DNA of 48,051 bases from an uncultured Caulobacter sp. (GCF_937900395.1 NZ_CALCDX010000192.1:1-48051); one strand, 5' to 3'. Positions 8,929 through 17,743 are shown, numbered from the stretch's first letter. The notes: a model not told the origin generated them from the letters alone. Translations and numbers: made by a program.

Positions 8929-9845
8929 GCCTTGCCCGTCAGACTGGCGAACAGACGCCCCAGGAAGCCAGGCCGCCCTTCGGCGGCGCGCTTGCGGATG
9001 ACCACCGCCGCTTGCCAGAACTGCGCGGGATCATCGACATAGCGAACGACCTCGCCGCCGTGCGGCGCGGCTTCCTTGGCGACGAACTTGGCCGTCACCA
9101 CGGTCTCGCCGAACACGTCGGGCCCGCGATAGTCGCCGCCGCCCGACGCCAGATAGGCGATCCCCTCGCGCGCCAGGTCTTCGCGCAGGCCGGGCAGCAG
9201 ATCCTTGTAGACGGCCAGGGCCGCCAGCCAGGCATTGGGCGAGCTGGCGTCGGTGGCTTCGAGGAAATCCAGGAAGCGCGGCGGCTCGACGGTGAAGACC
9301 AGCAGGCCGCCCGGCGCGAGCACGCGCAGCAGCTCGGCCAGCCAGGCGCGGAACAGATGCGGCGGCAGGTGGGTGAACACCGAATAGGCGGTGATCAGGC
9401 GGAACGAGCCGTCCTCGAAAGCCAACGGTTGGCCATTGGCGATCGTCTCGAAGCGTCCCGGCAGGTCCGCGCCGTTGCAGAACGCGACCATGTCGGGGTC
9501 GATATCGACGCCCACCATGTTCTCCGCCTGGAAGTCCCGCAGGAAGAACCGCCCGATCCGCCCCCAGCCCGCGCCGAAGTCGAGATAGCCCTTGCCGGTC
9601 GAGCGCCTGTAGGCCTTGTCGTCCATACTCTCCTGGGCGAAGGCGTAGAACTTGCCGGCCTCGTCCAGCGCGTCCTCATAGGCCGAGCCGACGAACTGCC
9701 GCTGGACCTCGGCCGACGGGAAGTCGGGGAAGACGCAGCCGTCCTGCACGCGCTCGGACACCGAGCTTTTCAGACGGTCGATCCAGGCGTCCAGCGCGAG
9801 GCCCTTGATGTCCTCGTGCGCGAGGGGACGGACGGCGTCGGTCAT
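8925..9845 (-). CDS. class I SAM-dependent methyltransferase of the polysaccharide operon
   Basis: A 306-aa protein. The start is the ATG at 9845, which overlaps the stop of the ATPase gene as ATGA. The same frame stays open much further upstream, but that stretch lies antisense-like within the ABC genes and is not coding. The Rossmann-fold SAM site is visible as YLDFGAGWGRIGRFFL, followed by VGVDIDPDM (acidic loop) and FRLITAYSVFTHLP (motif near the active site). Lying directly behind a transporter ATPase, it may methylate the growing polysaccharide, perhaps as a chain-end cap, by analogy with O-antigen loci where terminal methylation stops elongation. The acceptor is unknown. Confidence 0.88.
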   Translation of the reverse strand: MTDAVRPLAHEDIKGLALDAWIDRLKSSVSERVQDGCVFPDFPSAEVQRQFVGSAYEDALDEAGKFYAFAQESMDDKAYRRSTGKGYLDFGAGWGRIGRFFLRDFQAENMVGVDIDPDMVAFCNGADLPGRFETIANGQPLAFEDGSFRLITAYSVFTHLPPHLFRAWLAELLRVLAPGGLLVFTVEPPRFLDFLEATDASSPNAWLAALAVYKDLLPGLREDLAREGIAYLASGGGDYRGPDVFGETVVTAKFVAKEAAPHGGEVVRYVDDPAQFWQAAVVIRKRAAEGRPGFLGRLFASLTGKA

Positions 9846-10594
9846 GCGGCTTGGGTTTCCCGGTAGGCCAGCCAGTCCTCGGTGGACCCGAGGAAGGCGA
9901 TACGGCCGGCCTGAAGTTCGCAAACGCGGTTGCAGACGCGTTTGACCAGGTCGTGGTCGTGCGTGGCGAGGACGACGATCTTGGCCTCCTCCACCATCTT
10001 CTGCATGCGTTGACCGGCCTTCTTGACGAAGTCGGCGTCGCCGGCGCTGAGCCATTCGTCCAGCACCAGGATGTCGGCCTCGAACTCGGTGGCGACCGAG
10101 AACATCAGGCGCGCCAGCATGCCGGCCGAATAGGTCCGCACCGGCAGGTGCAGGAAGTCGCCCAGGCCCGAGAACTCGGCGATCGCGTCGACGCGGCTGT
10201 CGATCACCTTGCGCGGCAGACGCCGCATCAGGCCCAGCTTGTGGATGTTGCGAAGGCCCGTCGCCTCCATGTCGATGCCGGCGTTGATGGCGATCATCGA
10301 GGTGATGTCGCCGTCGATATGCAGCTCGCCCCGCGTCGGATGATAGATGCCGGCGATCACCTTCAGCAGGGTGGTCTTGCCCGAGCCGTTGTGACCCACG
10401 AGCGCGATGCGGTCGCCCTCGTTGATCTCGAGATTGATGTCCGACAGCGCCTTGACCGCGGCCACGTCGCCGGCCGCCTTGTACATCTTGCCGCCGACCG
10501 CGAGGTTGAACACCGCGCTGCGCAGCGACTGCGAGCGCAGGCTGTAGACGAAATAGTCGAGATCGACGTGGGTCAGCTTGATCTGGTGGGTCAT
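9842..10594 (-). CDS. ABC transporter ATP-binding protein for polysaccharide export (Wzt/TagH-like)
   Basis: A 250-aa ATPase with Walker A GHNGSGKT at residues 67-74, a variant signature YSAGM at 155-159, Walker B DILVLDE at 174-180, and the switch His in THDHD. The sequence falls in the polysaccharide/polyol-phosphate exporter subfamily (Wzt, KpsT, TagH). It ends soon after the nucleotide-binding domain and lacks the extra C-terminal carbohydrate-binding domain found in some Wzt proteins that recognise a capped O-antigen. It works as a dimer with the permease encoded 9 bases upstream, and has a GGAGA ribosome site. It powers export of an undecaprenyl-linked glycan from cytoplasm to periplasm. 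Confidence 0.93.
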   Translation of the reverse strand: MTHQIKLTHVDLDYFVYSLRSQSLRSAVFNLAVGGKMYKAAGDVAAVKALSDINLEINEGDRIALVGHNGSGKTTLLKVIAGIYHPTRGELHIDGDITSMIAINAGIDMEATGLRNIHKLGLMRRLPRKVIDSRVDAIAEFSGLGDFLHLPVRTYSAGMLARLMFSVATEFEADILVLDEWLSAGDADFVKKAGQRMQKMVEEAKIVVLATHDHDLVKRVCNRVCELQAGRIAFLGSTEDWLAYRETQAA

Positions 10595-10603
10595 CGCCGT
10601 CTC

Positions 10604-11395
10604 CTAGAGCCAGAAGACCACGCGCTTGCGGAACATGGCCAGCAGCGTCAGCGCGACGACGGCCAGGACGCCGGTCGTCCCCAGCACCCAGATCCAGTCG
10701 CCGGCGGCCGGGGCCTGTCCCAAAAGCGGCGCGCGCAGCAGGTCGACCTGGTGCGCGAACGGGTTCAGCTCGACCACCCAACGGCGCTGCGCGCTGACAT
10801 GATCGGCCATCCAGAACACCGGCGTGACGTAGAACAGCAGCTGCACGACATAGCTCATCATATAGGCCACATCCCGGAAACGGGTCGACGGGACGGCGAT
10901 GATGAAGCCCTGCAAGCAGACGATCACCAGCACGAGGGCCACCGCTGGGATCAGCGTCCAGTGCGGAACGACGAACTTGTTCAGCACCAGCATCACGCCC
11001 CAGAAGGCGATCAGCTGGAAAAGGAAGTTGGTCGCGGACTTCTGGGCGTGCAGGAAGACGTAGAAGCTCAGCGGCAGGCGCTGGCTCTGCATCAGGCCGG
11101 CGTTGTAGAGGAAGATCGCCTGGGCCTCGGCGATCGTCGTCCCGACCAGGGACCAGGCCAGAAGCCCCGCCACCACCTGCGGGTAGCTCTTGGACATGTC
11201 CACGCCCATCAGCATGCTGACCACAAAGGCTAGGGCGAAGGCGATCACCAGCAGGTTGCAGGCCATCCAGAACGGCCCGAGCACCGAGCGCTGGAAGCGC
11301 GACGCCGTCTGGTCCAGGCCAAGCCGCCACCACAGGGGCGCCAGACGAACGCCGTCGGCAACGTCCTTGAGGGCCGCCATCACTGGGCTCGGCAT
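10604..11395 (-). CDS. ABC-2 type polysaccharide export permease (Wzm-like)
   Basis: A 263-aa integral membrane protein, first gene of the leftward glycan operon. About six hydrophobic segments are visible, including LLVIAFALAFVVSMLMGV, FLFQLIAFWGVMLVL, TLIPAVALVLVIVCLQGFII and VLAVVALTLLAMF. The family segments RFRDVAYMMSYVVQLLFYVTPVFW and ELNPFAHQVDLLRAPLLG are typical of ABC-2 permeases for O-antigen, capsule or teichoic acid. It forms the channel with the neighbouring ATPase. The promoter must lie in the 229 bases between it and the divergent chemotaxis gene at 11625; no clear consensus was found there. Confidence 0.93.
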   Translation of the reverse strand: MPSPVMAALKDVADGVRLAPLWWRLGLDQTASRFQRSVLGPFWMACNLLVIAFALAFVVSMLMGVDMSKSYPQVVAGLLAWSLVGTTIAEAQAIFLYNAGLMQSQRLPLSFYVFLHAQKSATNFLFQLIAFWGVMLVLNKFVVPHWTLIPAVALVLVIVCLQGFIIAVPSTRFRDVAYMMSYVVQLLFYVTPVFWMADHVSAQRRWVVELNPFAHQVDLLRAPLLGQAPAAGDWIWVLGTTGVLAVVALTLLAMFRKRVVFWL

Positions 11396-11624
11396 GCGGT
11401 TCCTTCCTCGGCGACCATAGACGGGCCCGAATTCAACATCATCGCGACCAAATCAGGGCCGAGGCCGCCGGTCGCCAGCTTTCGGCGCCTGCTTACAGAG
11501 CGCCGCGTCGCGCGACAATGGTTCGGCGCGTCGCCGATCGCCGGTCTTTGAGAAATGTGTCCCGCCTTTACGGCAAATTCGCACATTCGAGCCACGATGG
11601 CGCGTAATTCTCAGCGGCGATTTC

Positions 11625-13373
11625 ATGGCCTCTTCTTCTCTGGCGCTCAAGGCGTCTTCCACCACCTCCGCCGACCGCACGGGCGCCTGCCTCGAAGCGG
11701 CGCGCAGCGCGATCGAGGGTCGTTTCCTCGAGGTCGGCGATGTTCTGTCGCGCGCCGTCGACGGCATGGGCGCCCTGATCACCGCGCTCGACCGCATGAA
11801 GGAAAGCCTGGACGGCGACAGCGTCGCGACGGCCGCGCGCGAACTGGGCCAAGCCTCCGACACGCTGCGGCAGCTGCCGCAAAGCCTGGAAGGGCGTCTC
11901 GAGAATCTGAGCGGTCTCGTCAAGGTCGGCGCCGACCTGACCAAGTGCATCGAGGAGATGCACAAGCACCTAGCCTACCTTCGGGTGTTTGGCGTCAACA
12001 TCAAGATCACCTCGGGCGGCATCGCCGCCGCGGGTCCGGAGTTCGCGATCTTCGCCCAGGAGATCTGCGACTGCATCGAGCTGGGCCGCACCCAGCTCGA
12101 CACCTTCCGCGCCGATCTCGCTGCGCTCGACGGCGATCTGCGCCAGGCCCTCGGCCAGGAAGCCGATCTCGCCCGACGATGCGACGAGCTCCTGCCCGCC
12201 GTGCCGGACTCCCTGGTCGCCCAGGTCGCGGCGATCACCGCCCACCAGGCGCGGATCGGCGAGATCAGCCAGCAAGTCTCCGGTCTGGCGCGCGAGGTGC
12301 GCAAGAAGGTCGCCTCGGCGCTCGCGGCGCTGCAGATCGGCGACATCACCCGTCAACGGATCGAGCACGTTCAGTTCGGGCTTTCCCTGCTGGACGCGTC
12401 GGAAGTCCGCGCCCTGCCCGCCGAGGCGCGCGCGCGGCTCGAGACCTTCCTGCGGCGGCTGCTGATCGCGCAACTGGACGCCACCACGGGCGACTTCCGC
12501 CGCGACGTCTCACGCATCGGCCTAAATGTCGGAGCCATGGCCGCCGACGCCAGCGAAATCCTGCGCCTGCGCGACCATGCCGAGGGCCAGGGCGGGGAAG
12601 GCAACTTCCTGCGCGACCTGGAAGCCAATGTCGGCAAGGCTTTCGCCCTGGTCGACGACATCGAGGCGGGCGAACGTTCCGCCGAAGCCGTCAGCCGCTC
12701 GGCCAGCCGTTCGGCGCGGGACCTCGCGGCCCAGGTCGCCGCCATCCAGAACATGCGCGCCGACGTGCAGATGATGGCGATGAACACGACGCTGAAGTGC
12801 TCGCGCATCGGCGAAACCGGAAAGCCCCTGGGCGTCATCGCCATCGAGCTTCGCCAGCACGCCACCCATCTCGAGGCCTCGGCCGGCCACACGCTGGCGG
12901 CGCTGGAGTCGCTGTTCGGGTCAACGACGGAAGAAGAGATCTCCGAAGCCGAAGACTTGGCGCCGCAGGTCAGCGCGGCGTCGGCCGCGGCCGAGGCTCT
13001 GCGCCAGGCGGTCGAGCGCATCCGCAAGACCGGCGACGAAGTGGAGGGCGATCTCGCCCAGGCGGCCGATCAGGGCGGCCAGGTCGTGGCCATGCTGAAG
13101 CAGGCCGCCGCGCGCTTCGATTTCGACCGCCAGGTCGGCGGCTATCTTGATGAGGCGTTCGAGCTTCTGGCCCGGGACCTCGGCGACGACGACCGCGTCG
13201 ACGACCTGGCCGCGATCCTCGCGCCGCTGATGGCCAGTCTGTCGCGCACCTACACCATGGCCCAGGAGCGCGAGGTTCACGCGCCATTCGCCGATCAGGT
13301 CGGCGAGGTTCCCGAGCTGAATCCGCACGCCCAGCCCCCCGCGGCGCAAAGCGACGACGACGTCTTCTTCTAG
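11625..13373 (+). CDS. soluble chemotaxis-cluster protein with degenerate MCP signalling tip
   Basis: A 582-aa, largely alpha-helical, Ala/Glu/Arg-rich protein with no signal peptide or membrane segment. Residues about 383-417 align with the MCP hairpin tip of the two receptors in the same cluster: MMAMNTTLKCSRIGETGKPLGVIAIELR replaces LLALNAAVEAARAGEHGRGFAVVASEVR. The MxAMN start, the central GE pair and the IAIELR end are kept, while several CheA/CheW contact residues are changed. The rest is predicted coiled coil, with an acidic C-terminal tail ending DDDVFF. It converges on cheB, 43 bases apart. It may be a cytoplasmic receptor or scaffold for this CheA, or a CheA decoy. Its ribosome site is weak. 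Start at 11625 is the first ATG of the coding pattern. Confidence 0.8.
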   Translation: MASSSLALKASSTTSADRTGACLEAARSAIEGRFLEVGDVLSRAVDGMGALITALDRMKESLDGDSVATAARELGQASDTLRQLPQSLEGRLENLSGLVKVGADLTKCIEEMHKHLAYLRVFGVNIKITSGGIAAAGPEFAIFAQEICDCIELGRTQLDTFRADLAALDGDLRQALGQEADLARRCDELLPAVPDSLVAQVAAITAHQARIGEISQQVSGLAREVRKKVASALAALQIGDITRQRIEHVQFGLSLLDASEVRALPAEARARLETFLRRLLIAQLDATTGDFRRDVSRIGLNVGAMAADASEILRLRDHAEGQGGEGNFLRDLEANVGKAFALVDDIEAGERSAEAVSRSASRSARDLAAQVAAIQNMRADVQMMAMNTTLKCSRIGETGKPLGVIAIELRQHATHLEASAGHTLAALESLFGSTTEEEISEAEDLAPQVSAASAAAEALRQAVERIRKTGDEVEGDLAQAADQGGQVVAMLKQAAARFDFDRQVGGYLDEAFELLARDLGDDDRVDDLAAILAPLMASLSRTYTMAQEREVHAPFADQVGEVPELNPHAQPPAAQSDDDVFF

Positions 13374-13398
13374 GTCTCGGAGGCTCAGCGCACGAGGC

Positions 13399-13416
13399 GC
13401 CCGCCAATGGGCGGGC
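13399..13416. terminator. candidate bidirectional terminator between the soluble MCP-like gene and cheB
   Basis: A perfect 7-bp hairpin (GCCCGCC, loop AATG, GGCGGGC) fills the 43-base gap between the two convergent genes, directly after the cheB stop. Neither side has a long T run, so termination strength is uncertain; the position is what supports the call. Confidence 0.5.
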
Positions 13417-14529
13417 TTAGCGCTTGGAGGCTTTCAGAACTTCGGCGGCGATCTGCTGCAACGGGACCACCCGGTCGACGCAGCCGCGCGCGATCGCCTC
13501 CTTGGGCATGCCAAAGACCACCGAGGTCGCCTCGTCCTGGGCGATCGTGAAGGCGCCGGCCTGCTTCATCTCCTCGAGGCCGCGCGCGCCGTCATCGCCC
13601 ATGCCGGTCATGATCACCCCGACCGCGTTTGAGCCGGCCGAACGGGCGGCCGAGCGGAACAGGACATCGACCGAGGGGCGATGCCGCGTGACCAGCGGAC
13701 CGTCCTTGACCGAGACGAAGTAACGCGCGCCGCTGCGCTCGAGCAGGGTGTGCTTGTTGCCGGGCGCGATCAGCACCCGGCCGCGCAGCACGGTGTCGCC
13801 GTCCTCGGCCTCCTTGACCGAGACGGCGCAGATCCCGTCCAGACGCTGGGCGAACGAGGCGGTGAAGCGCTCGGGCATGTGCTGGACGATGACGATGCCG
13901 GGCGAGTCCGGCGGCAGGGCCTCCAGCACCGCCCGCAGCGCCTCGGTGCCGCCGGTGGAGGCGCCCATGCAGATGATGGTCTCCGTGGTCCGGGCCATCG
14001 CCTTGCTTCCGGGCGAGGCCTTGGGCGGCGGCGGCAGCATGGCGTCGGCGGTCAGCTTGCGCTCGGGTTCATAGAGCGGACGATCGACCGAGATCGGCGG
14101 CCGTCGCGCGCCCGACACCTTGGCGCTGGCCGCGGCCTTGACCGCGTCGCAGATCCGGATGCGCGACTCCATCAGGTGCTCGGCGACCCCGACCTTGGGC
14201 TTCAGCACGATATCCACCGCGCCGGCCTCCAACGCCTGCATCAGCGTCTCGCCGCCCTCCTCGACCAGGGACGAGCACATGACCACCGGCACGGGATGCT
14301 GGGCCATCAGCTTGCGCAGGAAGGTGATGCCGTCCATGCGCGGCATCTCGACGTCGAGGGTGATGACGTCCGGAATCTCATCGCGGATCCGGCGGGCGGC
14401 CACGAAGGGATCCGAAGCGACGCCGATCACCTCGATGTCTGGATCGGCCTCCAGAACGGCCGTCAGCGTCTGCCGCACGGTGGCGGAGTCATCGACGATC
14501 AGGACTCGGACTTTTCGACCTGCGGGCAC
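13417..14529 (-). CDS. cheB: chemotaxis protein-glutamate methylesterase/deamidase CheB
   Basis: A 370-aa two-domain enzyme. Residues 1-125 are a receiver domain with acidic pocket VDD at 12-14 and phospho-acceptor Asp59 in TLDVEMPRMDG. A Pro-rich linker spans about 150-175. The C-terminal methylesterase domain carries Ser191 in MGASTGGTEA, His217 in VQHMPERF and Asp313 in GMGDDGARG, the full catalytic triad. Phosphorylated by CheA, it removes methyl groups from receptor glutamates and resets sensitivity. The start is a GTG two bases after the cheR stop. It is the last gene of the leftward operon. Confidence 0.96.
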   Translation of the reverse strand: MPAGRKVRVLIVDDSATVRQTLTAVLEADPDIEVIGVASDPFVAARRIRDEIPDVITLDVEMPRMDGITFLRKLMAQHPVPVVMCSSLVEEGGETLMQALEAGAVDIVLKPKVGVAEHLMESRIRICDAVKAAASAKVSGARRPPISVDRPLYEPERKLTADAMLPPPPKASPGSKAMARTTETIICMGASTGGTEALRAVLEALPPDSPGIVIVQHMPERFTASFAQRLDGICAVSVKEAEDGDTVLRGRVLIAPGNKHTLLERSGARYFVSVKDGPLVTRHRPSVDVLFRSAARSAGSNAVGVIMTGMGDDGARGLEEMKQAGAFTIAQDEATSVVFGMPKEAIARGCVDRVVPLQQIAAEVLKASKR

Positions 14530-14531
14530 GG

Positions 14532-15392
14532 CTAGGGCTTCTGGAACACGGTGTTGGCGACCTGTCGGACCGGAAGATCCAGCCCGACGATCGACTCAGA
14601 ATGCCCCAGAAACAGATAGCCGCCAGGGACCAGATGGTCGCAGAGACGTCCCAGCACCTTGGCCTGGGTCAGCTTGTCGAAATAGATCAGGATGTTGCGG
14701 CAGAAGATGATGTCCAGGTCGCGATCGACCGGATAGGTCTCGTCCATCAGGTTCAGGCGCGCGAAGGACACCTTGGAGCGCAGGTCCGGCCGTATGCGGA
14801 CCTCGCGGAGCGAACGGTCCTTGGACTGCATCAGGTACTGCCGCCGGCGGGCCATGGCGACCGGCTCGATCATGACCTCGGGATAGCGACCGGCCACGCC
14901 CTTGGCCAGGACGTCGGTGCAGATGTCGGTCGCCAGGATGCTGTAGTCGAGGCCAGGCCGGTCGGCGACGAAGTCCTCCAGGACCATGGCCAGGGTGTAG
15001 GCCTCGGCGCCGATCGAGGCCGCCGCGCTCCAGGCGCGGATCGGCTTGCGGCGTCCTTCGGTCAACGCCGGCAGGCCCTTCTTCTCAAGAAAGTCGAAGT
15101 GCGACGGTTCGCGGAAGAACTCGGTCTTGTTGGTGGTGACGACGTCGATCAGATGGACGGTCTCGGCCTCCAGCCCCCCGTCGTCGAACAGGAACCGGCA
15201 ATAGTCGTTGAGGTTGGTGTGACCATAGGTCCGCATCCGTCGACGCAGACGCCCCTCGAGCATGGTCTTCTTGCTGCCGGGCATCTTGATGCCGCTGTAG
15301 TCATGGATGAAGGCCGCCAGACGCGCGAAGTTCTTGGCGGACAGCTGGTCCGCTTGCGGATCGATCGACTGCGCGAGAGGAGCTGGCGACAC
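14532..15392 (-). CDS. cheR: chemotaxis protein methyltransferase CheR
   Basis: A 286-aa protein with an N-terminal helical CheR domain (FARLAAFIHDYSGIKMP), the motif VTTNKTEFFRE at 85-95, the SAM-binding fold, FCRNILIYFD at 230-239 and GYLFLGHSES at 258-267. It transfers methyl groups from SAM to receptor glutamates. The glycine-rich SAM motif is unusual: SAAASIGAEAYTLA at 122-135 stands where most CheR proteins have SAGCSTGEEPYSLA, with the GC and the first E changed. Other family positions are intact, so it is probably still active. It lies between cheW and cheB in the operon. Confidence 0.95.
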   Translation of the reverse strand: MSPAPLAQSIDPQADQLSAKNFARLAAFIHDYSGIKMPGSKKTMLEGRLRRRMRTYGHTNLNDYCRFLFDDGGLEAETVHLIDVVTTNKTEFFREPSHFDFLEKKGLPALTEGRRKPIRAWSAAASIGAEAYTLAMVLEDFVADRPGLDYSILATDICTDVLAKGVAGRYPEVMIEPVAMARRRQYLMQSKDRSLREVRIRPDLRSKVSFARLNLMDETYPVDRDLDIIFCRNILIYFDKLTQAKVLGRLCDHLVPGGYLFLGHSESIVGLDLPVRQVANTVFQKP

Positions 15393-15447
15393 GGGTTCTT
15401 CTTTCGTGAGGCGCCGATGCGCCCTTCTTGTTTCTGACGCTTGCGGT

Positions 15448-15924
15448 TCAGGCGGCCTGGGCGAGCAGCGCGGCGTCCTGGCTGGTCAGCAGTCGGGGCA
15501 GGTCGAAGATCACGACGAAGCCGTGGTCCCGCCGGACGACCCCCTTGATGTAGTCCGATCGCCACGGCACGCCGATGTCCGGCGCGGCTTCGATCTGCTC
15601 GGGTTCGAACGTCGCCACCTCGATGACCCGGTCAGCGACCAGGCCGAGGGACAGGATCCGATCCTCGATCGGCACGTCCAGCACCAGGATCCGCGTCGCC
15701 AGGTCCGGCGTCACGCGCGGCAGTCCCAGCTTGGCGCGCAAGTCCAGGGTCGGCGTGCCCCGCCCCCGCACGTCAGTCAGCCCCAGCAGATAGGCGGGGC
15801 CTTCCGGCAGGGCGGAGGGCGGGCTGTAGTCCAGGATCTCGCGCACGAAGGCCACGGGCACGGCGAACACCTCGGCGCCCAGGCCCAAGGTCACGCACTG
15901 CCGCTCCAGGAAGACTTCACTCAC
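15448..15924 (-). CDS. cheW: CheW-family chemotaxis coupling protein (second copy in operon)
   Basis: A 158-aa single CheW-domain protein starting at a GTG that overlaps the preceding receptor stop as GTGA. Family segments include VTLGLGAEVFAVPVAFVREIL, YLLGLTDVRGRGTPTLDLRAKLGLP and a C-terminal VIFDLPRLL. CheW links receptors to the CheA regulatory domain in the cytoplasmic array. It is clearly diverged from the other CheW encoded at 19479-19967, which suggests that each may serve a different receptor or array position. Confidence 0.93.
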   Translation of the reverse strand: MSEVFLERQCVTLGLGAEVFAVPVAFVREILDYSPPSALPEGPAYLLGLTDVRGRGTPTLDLRAKLGLPRVTPDLATRILVLDVPIEDRILSLGLVADRVIEVATFEPEQIEAAPDIGVPWRSDYIKGVVRRDHGFVVIFDLPRLLTSQDAALLAQAA

Positions 15925-17723
15925 GCGACATACTCCCTGAACTCGCCGTCCTGATCGTCAGGACCGCCGTTGGTAAGGTCCAGCGCGAAGCCCGCGGCGC
16001 GAGCCTGCTGGGCGGCGACCGGGACGCGGACGGGCGACTTGGCCGGCGTCCTGGCCGCTGCGGGGGCCGCGCGCTTGACCTGCGGTCGGCCCATCGATCG
16101 GCGGGCCTGGGCGGCGCTTTCGGTGCGAAAGTAGGCGATCGAGGTCTGCAGCTCCTCGGCCTGGGCGGCCAGCTCCTCGGACGTGGCGGACATCTCTTCG
16201 GAGGCCGAGGCGTTCTGCTGGGTGACCTTGTCCAGTTGCTGGATGGCGTCGTTGATCTGGCCGGCGCCGATGTCCTGCTCGCGGCAGGCGGCGCTGATCT
16301 CCGAGACCAACTCCGCCGTCTTGCGTATGTCGGGCACCAGGCTCGTCAGCATCTCGCCGGCGGTCTGGGCGGCCTTGACCGTATCGCTGGAAACCGCGCT
16401 GATCTCGGCGGCGGCGCTCTGAGAGCGTTCGGCCAGCTTGCGCACTTCCGAGGCGACCACGGCGAAGCCGCGGCCGTGCTCGCCGGCCCGAGCCGCCTCG
16501 ACGGCCGCGTTCAGGGCCAGCAGGTCCGTCTGGCGGGCGATTTCCTGAACGATCGTGATCTTTTCGGCGATCGTCCGCATGGCGTCGACGGCCTTGCTGA
16601 CCGCCTGGCCCGAAGTCTCCGCGCCGATCGCCGACTGACGAGCGATCTTCTCGGTCTGGTTAGCGTTGTCGGCGTTTTGCTTGATGTTGGCCGCCATCTC
16701 TTCCATCGAGGCCGAGACCTGCTCGAAGGCCGAGGCCTGTTCGGTCACGCCCTGGCTCATCTGCTCGGCGGTCGCCGACAGCTCCTGGCTGCCCGCCGAG
16801 ACGTTCTCCGAGGCCGAGATGGCGTCGGCCACGATACCGCGCAGGCGATCGACCATCCGCTCCAGCGACAGCCCAAGGACATCCTTGTCGGACAGAGGCT
16901 TGACCTGGATGGTGAGATCGCCGTCGGCGATACGATCGGCGAGGCCGGCGGTAGCTTGAAGGTTCGACGACATGTGATTGATCGTGTCGACAAGATCCTT
17001 GATCTCGTCGTTGCTTGTCACCTTGACCTGTTGGCCAAGATCGCCCTGAGCGACGGCATCGGCTAGCACCGAGATGGCTTTCAGACCCTTGGTGATGTTC
17101 AGCGCGATCCAGGCCGCGGCGGCCGTGGCCACGGCGGTCGCGGCCACGACCAGGCCGATCAGCACGTTCCTCAAGTGGGCGAAGTCCGTGTCGGCCTTGG
17201 CGACGGATGCTTCCAACTGCTTGTCGGAGACCACCACCAGCGCTTCGACCTGCTCGCCGATTTCGGCGGCCAGTTGGTGGGACTCGCCATTTGAAATGGC
17301 GATGGCTTCATCGTGGCGTCCTTGCCGGACAAGTTCCCGCAGGCGATCATCGACGGCCTCGAAGCGCTTCCAGGAATGGTCGAGATCCTCCCATCTCGCG
17401 CGGGAGTCGGCGGGAACCTGCTCGAGGGTCTTGGCCATCAGCTGATCGAACGTCTCCCGATCCTCGTCGATCCGTCGTGAGAGGGCGGTGATCTCTTGAA
17501 CACTGTCGGTGGTGAGCATGCTCTTCTCGGCGCGTGTCACGTCCAACGCGCGGATATTGAGCTGCTGAGCCGCCTTCAGACGCCCCGCCGGCCCCGAGAC
17601 GAGCGCATCCATCTCCTTGTTCGCGTTCGCCAAGCCCGTCAGGCCGAACAACGAGGTACCGATCAGGAGCAGAATCAGGAACCCGAAAGCCAGCGCCAGC
17701 TTGAGCTTGATCGTTAACCGCAT
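15921..17723 (-). CDS. methyl-accepting chemotaxis protein with tandem HAMP domains
   Basis: A 600-aa receptor. The ATG at 17723 is chosen because the start MRLTIKLKLALAFGF matches the start of its paralogue and a GAGGG site lies before it; an upstream in-frame Met would add a non-hydrophobic extension. Transmembrane segments are at about 9-30 and 186-210, with a four-helix-bundle-like periplasmic sensor between. Two HAMP-like units follow (about 208-255 and 255-300). The second carries an extra DGDL-type repeat missing in the paralogue. The signalling hairpin tip LLALNAAVEAARAGEHGRGFAVVASEVRKLAERS is perfect. The tail ends GGPDDQDGEFREYVA. The ligand cannot be read from the sensor. Confidence 0.93.
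   Translation of the reverse strand: MRLTIKLKLALAFGFLILLLIGTSLFGLTGLANANKEMDALVSGPAGRLKAAQQLNIRALDVTRAEKSMLTTDSVQEITALSRRIDEDRETFDQLMAKTLEQVPADSRARWEDLDHSWKRFEAVDDRLRELVRQGRHDEAIAISNGESHQLAAEIGEQVEALVVVSDKQLEASVAKADTDFAHLRNVLIGLVVAATAVATAAAAWIALNITKGLKAISVLADAVAQGDLGQQVKVTSNDEIKDLVDTINHMSSNLQATAGLADRIADGDLTIQVKPLSDKDVLGLSLERMVDRLRGIVADAISASENVSAGSQELSATAEQMSQGVTEQASAFEQVSASMEEMAANIKQNADNANQTEKIARQSAIGAETSGQAVSKAVDAMRTIAEKITIVQEIARQTDLLALNAAVEAARAGEHGRGFAVVASEVRKLAERSQSAAAEISAVSSDTVKAAQTAGEMLTSLVPDIRKTAELVSEISAACREQDIGAGQINDAIQQLDKVTQQNASASEEMSATSEELAAQAEELQTSIAYFRTESAAQARRSMGRPQVKRAAPAAARTPAKSPVRVPVAAQQARAAGFALDLTNGGPDDQDGEFREYVA
15975..16860 (-). repeat. long direct repeat: receptor signalling domain, copy 1
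   Basis: This stretch encodes the MCP signalling domain and C-terminal tail of one receptor. It is nearly identical, in protein and largely in DNA, to the stretch at about 17835-18712. Sensor domains outside the repeat are much less alike. Boundaries are approximate. The pattern indicates tandem gene duplication with sensor divergence, or gene conversion keeping the signalling halves alike. Confidence 0.8.
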
Positions 17724-17743
17724 AGGACGTCCCTCATGATTGG

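Noticed and set aside
9846..11333. In-frame upstream extension of the methyltransferase gene through the ABC genes
   Set aside because: The translation is low-complexity and lies over two well-supported transporter genes in another frame of the same strand; the ATGA junction at 9845 marks the true start.
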